A stretch of 64,000 nucleotides of DNA from Prorocentrum cordatum (lineage: Eukaryota; Sar; Dinophyceae; Prorocentrales; Prorocentraceae): positions 80,001 through 144,000 of the forward strand of contig CAUYUJ010007191.1 in assembly GCA_963575745.1 (NCBI GenBank), in the 5' to 3' direction. Under the pieces are notes generated by a model. The model saw only the letters and a list, made by a program, of their open reading frames with translations. It had not been told where the DNA came from and searched no databases. Both the position numbers and the translations under genes were made by a program. How positions within the stretch are numbered: position 1 is the stretch's first letter; each line of letters begins with the position of its first letter. Positions 33,601 to 45,469 of the stretch are shown one piece after another.

Positions 33601-33894
33601 GGCCGGAGGAGGCCAGGGCAGCACGAGAAGGCGGAGGAAGAAGAGTGTTTTTGTTGCTCCACCGCGGTGCGCGCACGAAGTCAGCATCTCAAGTCCACGT
33701 CAGCGGGCCAGGCAAGGCGTACGTGCACGGAGGGGTGGGGAGCGGCAGCGGCGCGGCGCAAGGCAGGCGGCGGCCCAGCGCGGAGGGCACTCGGTCGTTG
33801 AAGCCCATCGTCCCTCGCAGCGCAGGGAGCGTCGCTCAGATTCGAAACGAATCGGCTTCCTCCAAGACCAGCCCAACGCTTGCTCCGCAACACT

Positions 33895-33928
33895 GACGCG
33901 CGCGCACACGCACACGCACACGCGCACA

Positions 33929-33968
<40 letters not shown>

Positions 33969-34165
33969 CGAACGCACGCACGCACGCACGCACCCACGCA
34001 CGCACGCACGCACGCGCGCACGCGCGCACGCGCGCGCGCGCACACACACACACACACGCACGCACGCATGCACGCACGCACGCACACACGCACGCGCACG
34101 CGCACGCACACGCACACGCACACGCACACGCACACGCACACGCACACGCACACGCACACGCACAC
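33895..34165. repeat. Alternating CG/CA tract, (CACG)n
   Basis: About 270 bp of alternating pyrimidine-purine: CGCACACG, CGCACGCA and a (CG)n core at 34016-34040. Open as Ala-His-Thr/Arg-Thr or Val-Cys-Val/Arg frames. The surrounding 34170-35150 is GC-rich without recognisable genes; 34548-34612 has a direct repeat CCCATAGTTTCCCATA (two copies). Confidence 0.93.
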
Positions 34166-35149
34166 TTTCCGATCGTCGCGGCCAGGCGCACCGCCATGGC
34201 GCCCAGCGCACGCGCGGAGAACCGCGCGGGCGCCCAGTCGGTGAGACGACGCGGGGAGAAGGAGAGACGGCCGGCCCCTCACGGGGACGCGTCCGGCGTC
34301 GGGGCGGAGGCCGCAAAGGGGAGCGGGCGGCGGCCGCAGGGCGGGGCGCGGAGGCGGGGCGGGGCAGCGGGGCGGCGGGCGAGGGCGGGGCAGCGAGCGG
34401 GGCGCCGCGCCAAAGCCTGGGCGGACAGGGCGCGGCCCGCAGCAGCGGGACCAGCGGGAGGGGCGGCCGGCAGCTGGGCCTGATCGAAAGGCCAGGAGTG
34501 ACGGGGCCCTGGGACACACGAATGAATACACACAAATAATAAGATTCCCCATAGTTTCCCATATTTTCTAGGTTTTTGTCTTCCCCCCCACTTCCCATAG
34601 TTTCCCATATGTTCTGGGGAATCCACGATTCATTGTGTCTTTGTGCTTCTGCCCCTCCTGAAGGAGGCCAGGGAAGGCCAGCGAGGCGGAGAGGGAGAGC
34701 GGGGGAGGCGGCCGGAGAGCCCGACCCCGAGGACGGAGGCGGGCGGGCCGAGAGGTCAGTGGAGCGGCAGCGACGCAGTCACACTGCGGGGCCACAGGGA
34801 TCGAGCCACGCCGGGCCGCTGGGTGCCGGGCGCCAGAGCGGGGCCCAGCGCGGGCGGGGGGCGGGGAACAGGCAAGGCGATCACCGCCCCGAGGCCACCC
34901 AGGAGGTCGAGCGGGGCCTCCGGGAAGTGCGGCCGCCGCACGAGGCAGCGCGCAGTGCGGACTGGGGCCCCGGGGGACGGAGGACGACGAGCGCCTGCTC
35001 CCAACGCAACCGGACAGATCCGCGGCCAAGGCCGACGCCCGACCTGCCACGCGGAGGACCCGAGACCGGAAGCAGCGCCACGAGCGGGCAGGTCCATTCC
35101 CGAGGCAGCTGAAGACCAGAGGGGGGTCCGCAAGGGAGAAGGGGAAGGC

Positions 35150-35595
35150 AGGAAGAGGAGGAGGAGGCAGCAGGAGGACGCGGGGGGAGGCAGGAGGACG
35201 AGGAGGCAGGAGGAGGTAGGAGGAGGTAGGAGGAGGGGGCAGGATGAAGACGCAGGAGGAGGAGGAAGGAGTCCCAACGTCGATGGGAAGAGGAGGAGGA
35301 TAAGGAGGGAGGAGGAAGGAGGAAGGAGGAGGAGGAGGAGGAGGAGGAGGAGGAGGGGAGGGAGGAGGAGGAGGAGGAGGAGCAGGCAGGAGGAGGAGGT
35401 AGGAGGAGGAGAAGGAGGAGGCAGGAGGAGGAGACATAGGGGAGGCGGAGGTAGGAGGAGGAGGAGGAGGAGGCAGAAGGACGAGGAGGCAGGAGGAGGA
35501 GGAAGCAGGTGGAGGCACAGGGGAGGCGGGAGGCAGAAGGAGGAAACAGTATGAGGCAGGAGGCGCAAGCAGGAGGCAAGAGGAAAAGCTTGAGG
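35150..35595. repeat. Imperfect (GGA)n with GGAGGCAGGAGG units
   Basis: GGAGGA and GCAGGAGGA words for about 450 bp. Purine strand; all frames open. Confidence 0.88.
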
Positions 35596-35929
35596 CAAGA
35601 GGTAAAGGAGTTCGGCTTAGGGATCAGGAGGAGATGCAAAGCCAAGCTAAACAGATGTTCGTCTAGGGATCTTACCATCAGAGGATTTTTTTTTGCTCAT
35701 GAATGCGCTCTCAGGGGTGCTCTTAGAGGCGTCTAGGGGCGTGTTTAGAACCTCTTGGCCATCTTGCGCCCCCTTGGGCGTTCTGGAGCTATGGTCCAGC
35801 TCTCTGGGGCCGTCTTGGAGGCCACTTGGGCGGGCTAACGCCTGTCTTGGAACGTCTTGGAGCTCTCTTGGGGCCCTCGTGGGTCGACTTGGAAGGCCGG
35901 GCCGACTTAAATGCACTTGAGCACCCACC

Positions 35930-36110
35930 TTTCCTGCACGCGGTGCTCCCCGCCCTAAAATGTGTAGATGTCGTCGGGCTCCAGCTTCGCCTTCCGCATC
36001 TCTCTGAGCAGAGAAAGCGCCCGCTGCCATTGCTCGCTCTTCTCGCACGCGCTGATCCCAGCGTTGTAGATGACCAGGCCTGACCCGTGGCCAACTGTGG
36101 CCACGGAACG
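35930..36110 (-). CDS. Single PPR unit fragment with covaried hairpin
   Basis: Sense: LVIYNAGISACEKSEQWQ, then RALSLLREMRKAKLEPDDI. The next half unit (HFRAGSTACRKGG) is displaced by a seven-base stretch after ATC. The hairpin CCGTGGCC-AACTGT-GGCCACGG (36085-36106) keeps an 8-bp stem although its inner pairs differ from other modules (C-G for A-T). Upstream in sense are CTG-rich and AG-rich modules. PPR function by family only. Confidence 0.58.
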
Positions 36111-36509
36111 AGTCCGCGATTGTACATTGGACCAGGGCAGGACCAGGATGGCGTCGGGCCAGGACTTCCCCTCTGATGTTGCTGCCTGCAGCTGCAGGGT
36201 GTTGTCGCATAGTCTTGCTGTGCTGCTGTTACCTGCTGCGGATTGCCGTTGTTCGCTGTTGCTGGTTGAGGCTGCGGAGTGTTGCTTCTTGGTACCCTTT
36301 CCAAATGACGCAACCTGCAGTTCGTGAGCGGAGCGAGGAGACAGGAATAAGGAGCGAGGAGTTCGAGGGGGAGGTGGGGAAAGCAAGGAGCGATCAGCAA
36401 GGAGCACGGAGCCAGAGGGAGGAGCGACGGCCAAAGAGAGAGAGAGAGAGAGAACAACACAAACATTGAAAGAGAGAAACGAGAGAGAGAGAGAGAACAA
36501 CAAAAACAT

Positions 36510-36554
36510 AGCCTGGCGAAGGACCCTGCCATGTGCAATTGTGAGCACAGTCGT
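36510..36554. other. Left boundary sequence of satellite unit
   Basis: CCTGGCGAAGGACCCTGCCA starts a segment homologous to 61909 (CCTGGCGAAGGACCCAACCA) immediately before each satellite array. Confidence 0.6.
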
Positions 36555-38965
36555 TGTATGCACCGCATTCGGAGGAGCTGTGCCGAAATTTGTCCGGTGG
36601 GCGCATGCGAAAGCAGCCACTTGGGCCGTCGGTGGAATTCCCTATGGGACCACGAAGCGCGTGAGAGGTGTGTCGAAAAAGGTGCGGTGGGCGCATGCGA
36701 ACGCAGCCACTGGGGCCGTCGGTGGAGCTCCCTATAGGGCCGCGAAACGTGTGAGGGGTGTGCCGACATGTGTGCGGTGGGCGCATGCGAACGCAGCCAC
36801 TGGCGCCTTCGGTGGAGCTCCCTATGGGGCCACGAAGCGCGTGAAGGGTGTGCCGAAATGTGCGTGGGTGACGCGTGCGGGCAATGGCACCGGGGTCCCT
36901 ATGAGGCTACAAAAAGTGTGAGGGGTGTGCTGACATGGGTGTGGGGGTGACGCATGCGGGCGGTGGTACTGGCTCCTTCGGTGGAACTCCCGATGATGCC
37001 ACGAAACATGTGAGGGGTGTGCCGGAATGGGCGTGGGTGACGCATGCGGGCGGTGGCACTGGGGCCTTCGGTGGATCTCCGAATAGGGGCCACGAAACGT
37101 GTGAGGGGTGTGCTGACATGGGTGTGGGGGACGTATGTGGACGGTGGCACTGGTGCCTTCAGTGGAGTTCCCTATAGGGCCACGAAACATGTGAGGGGTG
37201 TGCCGAAAAGGGTGTGGGGAACGCAGGCGGGCGGTGACACTAGGGCCTTCGGTGGAGCTCCCATGGGGCCACGAAACGTGTGAGAGGTGTGCCGACATTG
37301 GTGTGGGTGACGCATGCGGGCGGTGGCACTAGGGCCTTCGGCGGAGCTCCCTATGGGGCCACGAAGCGCGTGAGAGGTGTGCCGAAAAAGGTGCGGTGGG
37401 CGCATGCGAACGCAGCCACTGGGGCAGTCGGTGGAGCTCCCTATAGGGCCGCGAAACGTGTGAGGGGTGTGACGAAGTTGGTGCGGTGGGCGCATGCGAA
37501 CGCAGCCACTGGCGCCTTCGGTGGAGCTTCCTATGGGGCCACGAATCGTGTGAGGGGTGTGCCGAAATGTGCGTGGGTGACGCATGTGGACGTTGGCACT
37601 CGGGCCTTCGGTGGAGCTCCCTATGGGGGCCACAAAATGTGTGAGGGGTGTGCCGAAATGGGTGTGGGGGACGCATGCGGGCGGTGTCACTGGCGCCTTC
37701 GGTGGCGCTCCCGATGGGGCCGCGAAACGTGTGAGGGGTGTGCTGACATGGATGTGGGTGGGACGCATGTGGACGGTGGCACTGGAGCCTTCGGTGGAGC
37801 TCCCTATGGGGCCACGAAACGTGTGAGAGGTGTGCCGAAATGGGTTTGGGGACGCATGTGGACGGTGGCGCTGGGGCCTTCGGTGGAGCTCCCGATGGGG
37901 CCACGAAACATGTGAGGGGCGTGCCGAAATAGGTGCGGGGGACGCGTGTGGACAGTTGCACTGGGGCCTTCGATGGAGCTCCCTATGGGGCCACAAAATG
38001 TATGAGGGGTGTGCCGGAATGGGTGTGGGGGACGCATGTGGACGGTGGCACTCGGGCCTTCGGTTGAGCTCAATATGGGGCCACGGAACGTGAGAGGGGT
38101 GTGCCGACATGGGTGTAGGGGACGCATGTAGACGGTGGCACTCGGGCCTTCGGTGGAGCTCCCTATGGGGCCACGAAGCGTGAGAGGGGTGTGCCGACAT
38201 GGGTGTGGGCGACGCATGTGGACGGTGGCACTGGAGCCTTCGGTGGAGCTCCCTATGGAGCCACGAAGCATGTGGCACTGGGGCCTTCGGTGGAGCTCCC
38301 GATGGGGCCACGAAACGTGTGAGAGGTGTGCCGACGCGGCTGTGGGGGGCGCATGTGGACGGTGGCGCGAGGGCCTTCGGTGGAGCTCCCCATGGGGGCC
38401 ACAAAATGTGTGAGAGGTGTGCCGACATGGCTGTGGGGGGCGCATGTGGACGGTGGCGCGAGGGCCTTCGGTGGAGCTCCCTATGGGGGCCGCAAAATGT
38501 GTGAGGGGTCTGCCGAAATGGGTGTGGAGGACGCATGTGGACGGTGGCGCTGGGGCCTTCGGTGGAGCTCCCGATGAGGCCACAAAATGTGTGAGGGGTG
38601 TGCCGGAATGGGTGTGGGAGGCGCATGTGGACGGTGGAGCGGCGGTCTTGGGTGGAGCTCCCTATGGGGCCACGAAACGTGTGAGAGGTGTGCCGAAAAA
38701 GGTGCTGGAGGCACATGTGGACGGTGGCGCGAGGGCCTTCGGTGGAGCTCCCTATGGGGGCCACAAAATGTGTGAGGGGTGTGCCGAAGTGGGTGTGGGG
38801 GGGGGGGGCGCATGTGGACGGCGGTACTCGGGCCTTCGGTGGCGCTCCCGACGGGGCCGCGAAACGTGTGAGGGGTGTGCTGACATGGGTGTGGGGGGGA
38901 CGCATGTGGACGGTAGCACTGGGGCCTTCGGTGGAGCTCCCTGTGGGGCCTCGAAACGCTGTACT
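36555..38965. repeat. 89-bp satellite array A, about 27 copies
   Basis: Unit of about 89-90 bp containing CCTTCGGTGGAGCTCCCTAT, GGGGCCACGAAACGTGTGAG and GGTGTGCCGAAATGGGTGTG. Single-base slips change the frame between copies, yet an 878-codon minus frame runs through much of it. A GGTGGGCGCATGCGAACGCA variant recurs at a spacing of about 709 bp (36681 and 37390), suggesting an eight-unit higher-order repeat. Related to array B at 61975. Confidence 0.93.
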
Positions 38966-39020
38966 GGGTGGGTGAAACGCAGGGAGGAAGGAGGAGTGGG
39001 GAGGGTGAGAGGGGAGGAGG

Positions 39021-39083
39021 AAGGAGAACGCGGAGACCGTCTCTTCAAAACGAGGGCCCACCACCACAGGATGGTTGGGAACA
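39021..39083. other. Right boundary sequence of satellite unit
   Basis: ACCGTCTCTTCAAAACGAGG, then CCACCACAGGATGGTTGGGA. The same sequence follows array B at 63560-63622, after unrelated triplet DNA in each case. Confidence 0.75.
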
Positions 39084-39917
39084 AATGAGAAAGAGGGAGG
39101 CGAGGCGGAGAGCCGACGAGGAGAGGGGAGGCAAGCGCCAGCAGCGAGGAGGGAGAAGCGAGGTGGAAAGAGCGAGGTGGAGCGAGGAGGCGAAGCGAGG
39201 CGAGGGAGGAGCGAGAGCAGGAAGCGAGGCGAGGGAGGTGATGCGCGAGGAGAGATTGGGGAGGAGCGATGCGCGTGGAGCGAGGAGCGAGAACAGAGGC
39301 ATGAGAAGAAGCCAGCACACGCATGTCTCCGTGGCCTCGGCGCGCGTGGCCGAGCATTTGGCCTCCTTCGCTCATGAGGCTCTCTTGGGTGGTCGGCGCG
39401 GTCACAGAGCTCCCCGGTGGACTTCCCTCGGAAGCCTCTTCGAGGCGGGTGTTGGGGTGTCTTGGGGCCTTTCGGGGCCCCCTTGGGGCCTGATTTGGAC
39501 TTCTGGGGGGGCCTCTCGTGGGCCTGCTGGCGGTCTCTGGGATCATCCTGGGGCAGAGGGCGCAAAATGTCGCTTCGAGTTTCCCCTCTTGGGGACCTGC
39601 TGCTGGCGGTTTGGGGGGTCATCCTGGAGCGGAGAGCACAACATGCCACTTCGAGTTCTCCGTCTCTGGGGACTTCTTGGGGCCCTCCTGGGCCGTCTTG
39701 GGCGCCGCTCGGGCCGTCTTGGGGCTCTCGCGGGTGCCTCTGCGGCTGTCTTGGGGGAATTCGGCAAGCCTTCAGGGCCCGCCGGAACGCTACGAAGACA
39801 AACAACAACTAATTTCTTCGACGGGAGGGCCCCACACGAGAATACAGTAGATTTAGCTCGTGCCTCGCTTTTTCCTCTTCGCCCTGGCGGAGGCCCTCCT
39901 CCCGCCCTCTGTCGCGC

Positions 39918-40085
39918 CTCCCCCTCCTCCTCCTCCTCCTCCTCCTCCTCCTCCTCCTCCTCCTCCTCCTCCTCGTCCTCCGTCCCCACCTTATCGTCCT
40001 CCTCGTTCCATGTCTTCTCCTCCTCCTCCTCCCCTTCGTGCTTTTCTTCCTCCTCCTCCTTCTCCTCCTCCGCCTCGTCCTCCGC
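39918..40085. repeat. (CCT)n tract
   Basis: CCT with CGTCCT and TTCCTCCT interruptions; opposite-strand frames are Glu/Arg runs. Confidence 0.9.
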
Positions 40086-40229
40086 CTCTTCCTTTTCTCC
40101 CACTCCTCATTTCCATTCCGCCTGTTCTCCTCATTCCCCTTTCCTTCTTTCTGGCCGGGGCACGCGTGTCGATTTTCCTCGGCGCCTTCGCCGCCACGGC
40201 CAGACAGGGCTCGTTCACCGATGGCCGGT

Positions 40230-41095
40230 AGACGTTCCCGATGACCCGCTCGGATTGCCAACGTGAAGTGCGGGCCCTATAAGGAGGGGGCTTCCGCTGG
40301 AGATTCCTCCCGATTCACTCACAAACGAGGCCCCCGTTCGAGACATCCTCACGAATTGCTCCCGTGGGGTGCTCAAGTGCTATGCCCGGAAAATGATTCC
40401 GCTCGGATTCGAACATGAAGTGAAGCCGCATAGGGAGGGGACTGCCGACTGAGACTTCCTCACAAGTCATTCACAAACGAGGCCCCCGCTCGAGACATCC
40501 TCACGATTAGCCCCCGTGGGTGTTCAAATGCTACGCCTGGTAAATGATTCCGATGACCCGCTCGGGTTCGATCATGAAGTGCGGGCCCCATAAGGAGGGG
40601 GGTACCGCCTGAGACGTCCTCGCGTTTCACTGAAAAGCGAGGCCCCCGCTCGAGACATCCTCACGATTCGTTGCGTTGGGGTGCTCAAGTGGCATGCCTG
40701 GTGGATGATTCCGATGACACGCTTGGATTAGCGACATGAGCTGTGGCCCCATAGGGAGGGGGCTCCCGCCTGAGACTTCCTCGCAATTCACTCACAGACG
40801 ACGCTCCCGCCTGAGACTTCCTCAATACTCAAGCTTGAAGAGGCCAACAACGATGACAATTACAAGATTCCGATGACCCGCTCGGATTACTTACATAAGC
40901 TCCGGGCCCCATTGGAAGGGGGCTTCCACCCGAGACTTCCTCGCAACTCCTTCACAGACGACGCTCCCGCCTTAGGCTTCCTCCATGTTCAAGCATGAAG
41001 AAGCCAGAAGTGACGACAGTTACAGGAATCGAATGGCCCCCTCGGATTAGCAACATGAGCTGTGGGCCCCATGGGGAGGCGGACTCGCTCTCTCA
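40230..41095 (+). repeat. ~157-bp tandem repeat family, six copies
   Basis: Units begin near 40236, 40397, 40547, 40707, 40868 and 41020 with CCGATGACCCGCTCGGATT. Each continues with ACATGAAGTGCGGGCCCCAT, a GGAGGGGGCT(T/C)CCGCCTGAGA segment and CTCACAAACGAGGCCCCCGC. Reverse-orientation relatives at 30655 and 32800. No open frame is conserved across units. Confidence 0.85.
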
Positions 41096-41159
41096 CCCAG
41101 ATGCTCATAGACAGGGCTCCTCAACGATACGTGACAAGAGTAATCGTGAGCCCGCGTTG

Positions 41160-41785
41160 AAGTGCGTTCCATGAACTGGGGCCGTCTAGGAGCATGCCAG
41201 AGCCGTTTCCAGGGAGCTGCTGGAGGCTCTCCGCGAGCCTCTGGGCCGCCTGGGAACCCCCTGGGGGGCTTCTCGGGGGGGCCTGCTGCTGGCAGTGGGG
41301 GGGGGGCGCGGGCGGGGCTCCAGATGTGGGCCCCGCTGTGCCTCCCCCGGGGCCGTCCTGGGGGGGGGCTCCTCGGCCATCGTGGGGGTGTCCCCGCGGC
41401 CGACCGGAGGGTCCCTGGGGCCGTCTCAAAGGGCTCTCCTCGGAACTCCCCGGGGGCGCCCTCCGCAAACGTCGGGAGGCTGCTCGGGGCGGGTGGGGCG
41501 TCTCGTGGCCGGAGGCGCGATCGCAAGAGGAAAGCGGGCAAAGTCAGAAGAAACACCGCGTTGCTCGGTCCCGCGGCTCTCTCGGACGCCACCTGGGAGC
41601 CTCGTGGAGCATGGTGGGGGCCTCCCAGGGCTGCCTGGGAGCCCTCTTGCGCTGCAGCAGGGCGCTCCGGGGGGGCTTTTTGGCCCAATCGCGGGGCCCT
41701 CTCGGGGCAGGTGGCTAATCGGAGGCGCCGCCACCGCGGGCCCAGCGGGCGGAGGCAGCGCCCCCTCTGGCGCACGCCGAGCCCG
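41160..41785. repeat. C-rich array
   Basis: GGGGGGCTCCTCGGCCATCG-type words, irregular. No gene signal. Confidence 0.5.
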
Positions 41786-41789
41786 GTAC

Positions 41790-42182
41790 TGTAACCTAGG
41801 TGGCGTCGGGCTCCAGCTTCGCCATCCACATATCGCTGAGCAGCGCCAACGCCCGCTGCCACTGCGCGCCCTTCTCGCACGCGCTAATCCCAGCGCTGTA
41901 ACTGATGACGGTGGGTTCCAACTTAGACGCGCAAAGCTCGCTCAGCAGCGCCAGAGCCCGCCGCCACTGCTCGCCCTTCTCGCAGGCGCTGATCCCAGCG
42001 TTGTAGCTGACTAGGGCTGACTCGTGGACTCCGTCCACGACATCTTTCTGGAATGGTTCTCGGAGGAACGGCGCAGATTGTACCGAAAATCTACAAACAC
42101 GGCGGCGGCTCGGGCGGCGGCAGCGAGACCGCGCCTTCGTGTCCGAGCTCTTGCAGCGCTGCAGCAGCTTGGCCCAGCGCAC
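41790..42182 (-). CDS. PPR fragment with conserved leader, two units
   Basis: Leader residues KLLQRCKSSDTKARSRCRRP and CRFSVQSAPFLREPFQKDVV, then LVSYNAGISACEKGEQWR, a unit ending LEPTVISYSAGISACEKGAQ, and a unit ending AKLEPDAT before a TAG stop. The stop lies inside the displaced pentamer (TAGGT, 41794-41798); two bases further the next half unit reads YSTGLGVRQRG. The hairpin CGTGGAC-TCC-GTCCACG is at 42023-42039. Compared with 18780-19196 the leader is intact in frame here, so this is the better copy. The frame starts without ATG. RNA-binding role by family. Confidence 0.62.
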
Positions 42183-42838
42183 TGCTCGTTCACCCCCCTC
42201 CTATTGAGGACAGTTTCGAAGTCTCTCGGGGATGTGCGTCGAAGTCGAAGCCCATCTGAGGCGTCTCAGGAGCGCTCGGGGAAGGGCTCGGGAGGCCATC
42301 GGGGAAAGCCACCGAAAGCGCCGGGGAGGCTCGCAAGGATCTACAGGGAGGGCCCAAGAGAGCTTCAAGAAAATTTGAAATCCAGTGAACTCTTAAGAGA
42401 AACCGCTGTTGGGTCGGCCATCACCTCCGGGCGCGCCTTGATGGTGCGATCCAGTCGCATCACCGCCAACGGGAGGGTTTGTTCGCCATGTCCCATTCTG
42501 TTCGCCCAGAGGGTCTGTGGAGGCCTTCGGGCGAACAGAACGGGACAGGGCAAGGAATGGGGAAGACATGTCCGAATCTCCTGGGCCCCCCAGATGCTCG
42601 TCCGAAGAATGCGGAGAGGTCCCAGGGTCATATCAATTGGCTGCTGTCCCAGGGGTCCGGTCTGCTTGGCCCGAAGAGTTTGCCAAGGCCCCTGGGGGAA
42701 CAGAATGGCACAGCATATCGGGCAAAGGGGGGCGGTAGCTGGCCTGTCAGACCCGGCGTTCGTCTTCTGCCCAAGCGGCGCGGGGCCCACGGGCCCCAGG
42801 GTTGGCGTCCCGCTGGGATTCCTCTTGTTCGCCCACAG
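42008..42838. repeat. Segmental duplication block A, copy 2
   Basis: Nearly identical to 19024-19840. The join at 42838 leads into GGTTGGAGGAGGCC, and a second related hairpin (TTGTTCGCC and GGCGAACAGAA, 42827-42870) follows. Contains the perfect stem TTCTGTTCGCCC/GGGCGAACAGAA at 42496-42507 and 42529-42540. Confidence 0.9.
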
Positions 42839-42949
42839 GGTTGGAGGAGGCCTCCAGGCGAACAGAATGGGGCAGGACAATGAATGTGGGAGACTTGTCG
42901 CAAGCTCCCAGCCCCCCCAAGTGTGCGCCCGAAGGGTGTGGGGCCGCGT

Positions 42950-44150
42950 TGGCTCCCTCAAAGGGCCGTCTTGGAGCCGTCTAGGCCCGTCTTGAGGGCG
43001 CCGTTTGCCCTGATGGGGCCGTCTTGGTTCGTCGTGGGCCCCTCATGGGCGCGTCCGTAGGCCGTCCTGGGCCCATCGGGGTCCTCGTGGGGCTGTCTTG
43101 GAGCCGTCTGGGACCGTGAGGAGGCCGCCTTGGAGTCGTCTTGGGCCCCTCCTGTGCGCCTCCTTGGGCCGTCCTGGGCCCAGCAGGGGCCGTGTTGGCA
43201 CCCTCTTGGGGCTGTCTTGGAGCCGTCTTGAGCCGTCGCAGCGCGCCTTGGGTTGTGCTGGGTCCGTCTTGGCCCGTCTTGGGGCCTTCCTGGGCGGTTC
43301 CTCGGACCCTCCTGGGACTTTCTGGGGCCTCTTGGTGCATCGGACCGCCGAAACGGCGGGAAACGCAAAGGGTGTAACAGTAAACAATGGAAAATTAACG
43401 ATTTTTGCCAGCTGGGACTCTCTTGCCATCTTGGCCCGTCTTGAGGCCCCGAACGGGCGCGTCCTTGGGCCGTCCTGGGCGCACCCTCCTGGGACCGTCT
43501 TGGAATCGTCTTGGGCCGTCTTGAGCGCGCCTTGGGCCGTCCTGGGCCGGTCTGGGGCCGTGTTGGCACCCTCGCGGCGAGGAAGCTCGGAGGCGGGCTC
43601 GAGGCCTCTTCGGGGCCATTTTGGAAGCTGTTGGGGCCTCTGTAGGGGCCTCGTTTGGGCTCCTTGGGAGCCTCCTGGGGCCTCTTCGGGGGATTCTTGG
43701 CGGCCCCTTGGGGCCTCTTGGGGGCCTGTTTGGGCCTCCTGGCGCCCTCTTGGGGCGGAAGGCTCGGATTTTCGGTCCGTGGTCCCCCTCTTGGCCCCCT
43801 CTTGGGCCTGTCTTCGGGCCCTCGTGGGCCGTCTTGAGCGTCTCTTGGGTCGTCTTGGGGCCCTCTTGGGCTGTCTTGGGGCGCTCTTGGAAACCTCTTG
43901 GGCCGTTCTGGGGCGCTCTTGGAGGCCTCTTGGGCCGTCTTCGAGCGTCGGAAAGCGGAAAAGGCGAGAAGGCCAAAATCCTTCCAAAACCGTCGTAAAG
44001 CGGACGATTTTGAGGCCCAAAACCGTCCAAAACCTCCTGAGGCGGTCCCCTCGTCCGCCCCCCTCGCTTCGAAGCAGTTTTTAAGCCCCGTGGCACCTCT
44101 TGGGGATCTCTTTTGGGCTCCTGGGGGCCTCTTGGGCCTCCACTGGATTC
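42950..44150. repeat. C-rich minisatellite array with two islands
   Basis: CCGTCTTGGGCC and GGGGCCGTCTTGG words. Islands at 43345-43415 (AAAATTAACGATTTTTGCC) and 43950-44015 (GCGGAAAAGGCGAGAAGGCC). A 424-codon Pro/Arg/Gln minus frame spans it and is not considered a gene. Confidence 0.7.
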
Positions 44151-44154
44151 GCTG

Positions 44155-45110
44155 CCCTCGGTCGGCAATCGTCGATCCTACGACGACTCTCCCCAACGGA
44201 GAAGCATCGAAGGCCCTCGGAGCGTCCAACATTGTTCTTTTGTGCCTTCGATATGCCGGTCGCCTCTCGTCCGCTCCCCCCCTCCTGGAAGCAATTCTGA
44301 GGCCACTTAGGGCTTCGTGGGGGCCGTTTGGGGATCTCTTGGGGCGTTTTTGCCTGCGATATGCCTGTCGCCTCTCGTCCGCTCCCCCGCTCCTGGAGGG
44401 AATTCTGAAGGCACTGAAGGCTTCGTGGGGGCCGTTTCGGAGCCTCTTCGGCCTTCGTTTGGGCCTCCCGGGGGGGCTCTTAGGGCCCTCTCGGGCCGTC
44501 TTGGGTGCCTCTTGGGCCGTCTTGGGGCCGTCTGAGACCCGCCTCGGCGCCTCTTGGGCTGTCTGGACCCGCCGTCTTGGGGCCGTCTTGGGTGCCTCTT
44601 GGGCCGTCTGGGGCGCCTCCTGGGCCGTCCGGGGCCGTCCTGGGGCGTCTTGGGACCGTCTGGGGGCCCTCCTGGCCCGTCGTGGGGCTCTCTTGGGGTC
44701 CTCTTCGGCCGTCTTGGAGCGGTCGGGGGGGCTTCTTGGGCCGTCTTAGAGCGTCGGGAAGCCGACGAGGCGAGGAGGCCGAAAACATAGAAAAACACAA
44801 TAGAAATCGACGATTTCTGTCGCTCGGGGCCCTCTTGGGAGGCCTCTTGGGAGGCCTCTTCGGGCGTCTTGGACGCCTCTTGGGCCGCCTGGGGCGAATC
44901 TCGGGCGTCTTGGGCCCATCTTTAAGCGTGCCGGGGCTCTCCGGGGCCGTCTTGGGGGCTTCTGGGGGCCCTCTCGACATGTCCTGGGGCCTGCCTGGGC
45001 GGCCCGGGGCGGCCCGGGGCCAGCCCGGGGCGGTTTTGAGACATTTGAGCCTGCGCCCTTCCCGCACGCACGTGCCCCTGCAATGTAGTAGAGATGACCA
45101 ATGCACCCGT
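44155..45110. repeat. Segmental duplication block B, copy 2
   Basis: Matches 21291-22250 closely from CCCTCGGTCGGCAATCGTCG. A short internal deletion lies near 44560-44580. It ends in the scar YYIAGARACGKGAG (minus), after which GATGACCAATGCACCC replaces the usual hairpin. Confidence 0.88.
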
Positions 45111-45202
45111 GAGGCAAAATCCGCAGGTGCCCTGGCAGGGGAACGCGGCGGGGCCGACAGGCGCCGATGGCCTACTGGATGACAGATGTCGCAGATGATG
45201 TA

Positions 45203-45375
45203 CAGTCAAAAACCCTAATAAGGACGCGCGGTAGGGACGCAAGACCCTTGGAAGCCGAAGTTGGGATTTTTTGGGCGGCGGACGACGAAAACCCCAAGGA
45301 CGCAAGAGCAAGGACGAGCAAGGAGGCAAGGGTACCCTGAGCAACGTCGCGCGTCCTTATGGGGGTTTTGGGCTG
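45203..45375. mobile_element. MITE family 4 (Tc1/mariner-like ends), 173 bp
   Basis: Terminal inverted repeats CAGTCAAAAACCCTAATAAG and the complement of CAGCCCAAAACCCCCATAAG; both continue with GACGCGCG. Flanked by TA on both sides (45201-45202, 45376-45377). CAG termini with a TA target fit Tc1/mariner-type MITEs; no transposase. Interior is A/G-rich with AAGCCG and GACGACGAAAAC. Confidence 0.75.
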
Positions 45376-45469
45376 TAGCCGAGGAGCCCGGCGGCCCGAG
45401 GCCGGCCCCGAGAGGGCCGTCAGAAGGCAGCCGACGGATGCTGCAACAGCGGGGTGCGCTGTAGCATCT

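Noticed and set aside
33895-34165. Coding potential in Ala-His-Thr and Val-Cys-Val frames
   Set aside because: Alternating CG/CA repeat; frames are by-products.
36555-38965. CRISPR-like array
   Set aside because: Units are contiguous 89-bp satellite copies with no unique spacers, in eukaryotic-type DNA.
37172-39808. 878-codon minus frame
   Set aside because: It runs through the 89-bp satellite, whose unit lacks stops on both strands; units slip in frame and no start context or family is recognisable.
42958-44232. 424-codon Pro/Arg/Gln-rich minus frame, and similar frames at 21093-22301 and 54529-55566
   Set aside because: Derived from the C-rich minisatellite; all strands and frames are open and copies are not conserved at residue level.
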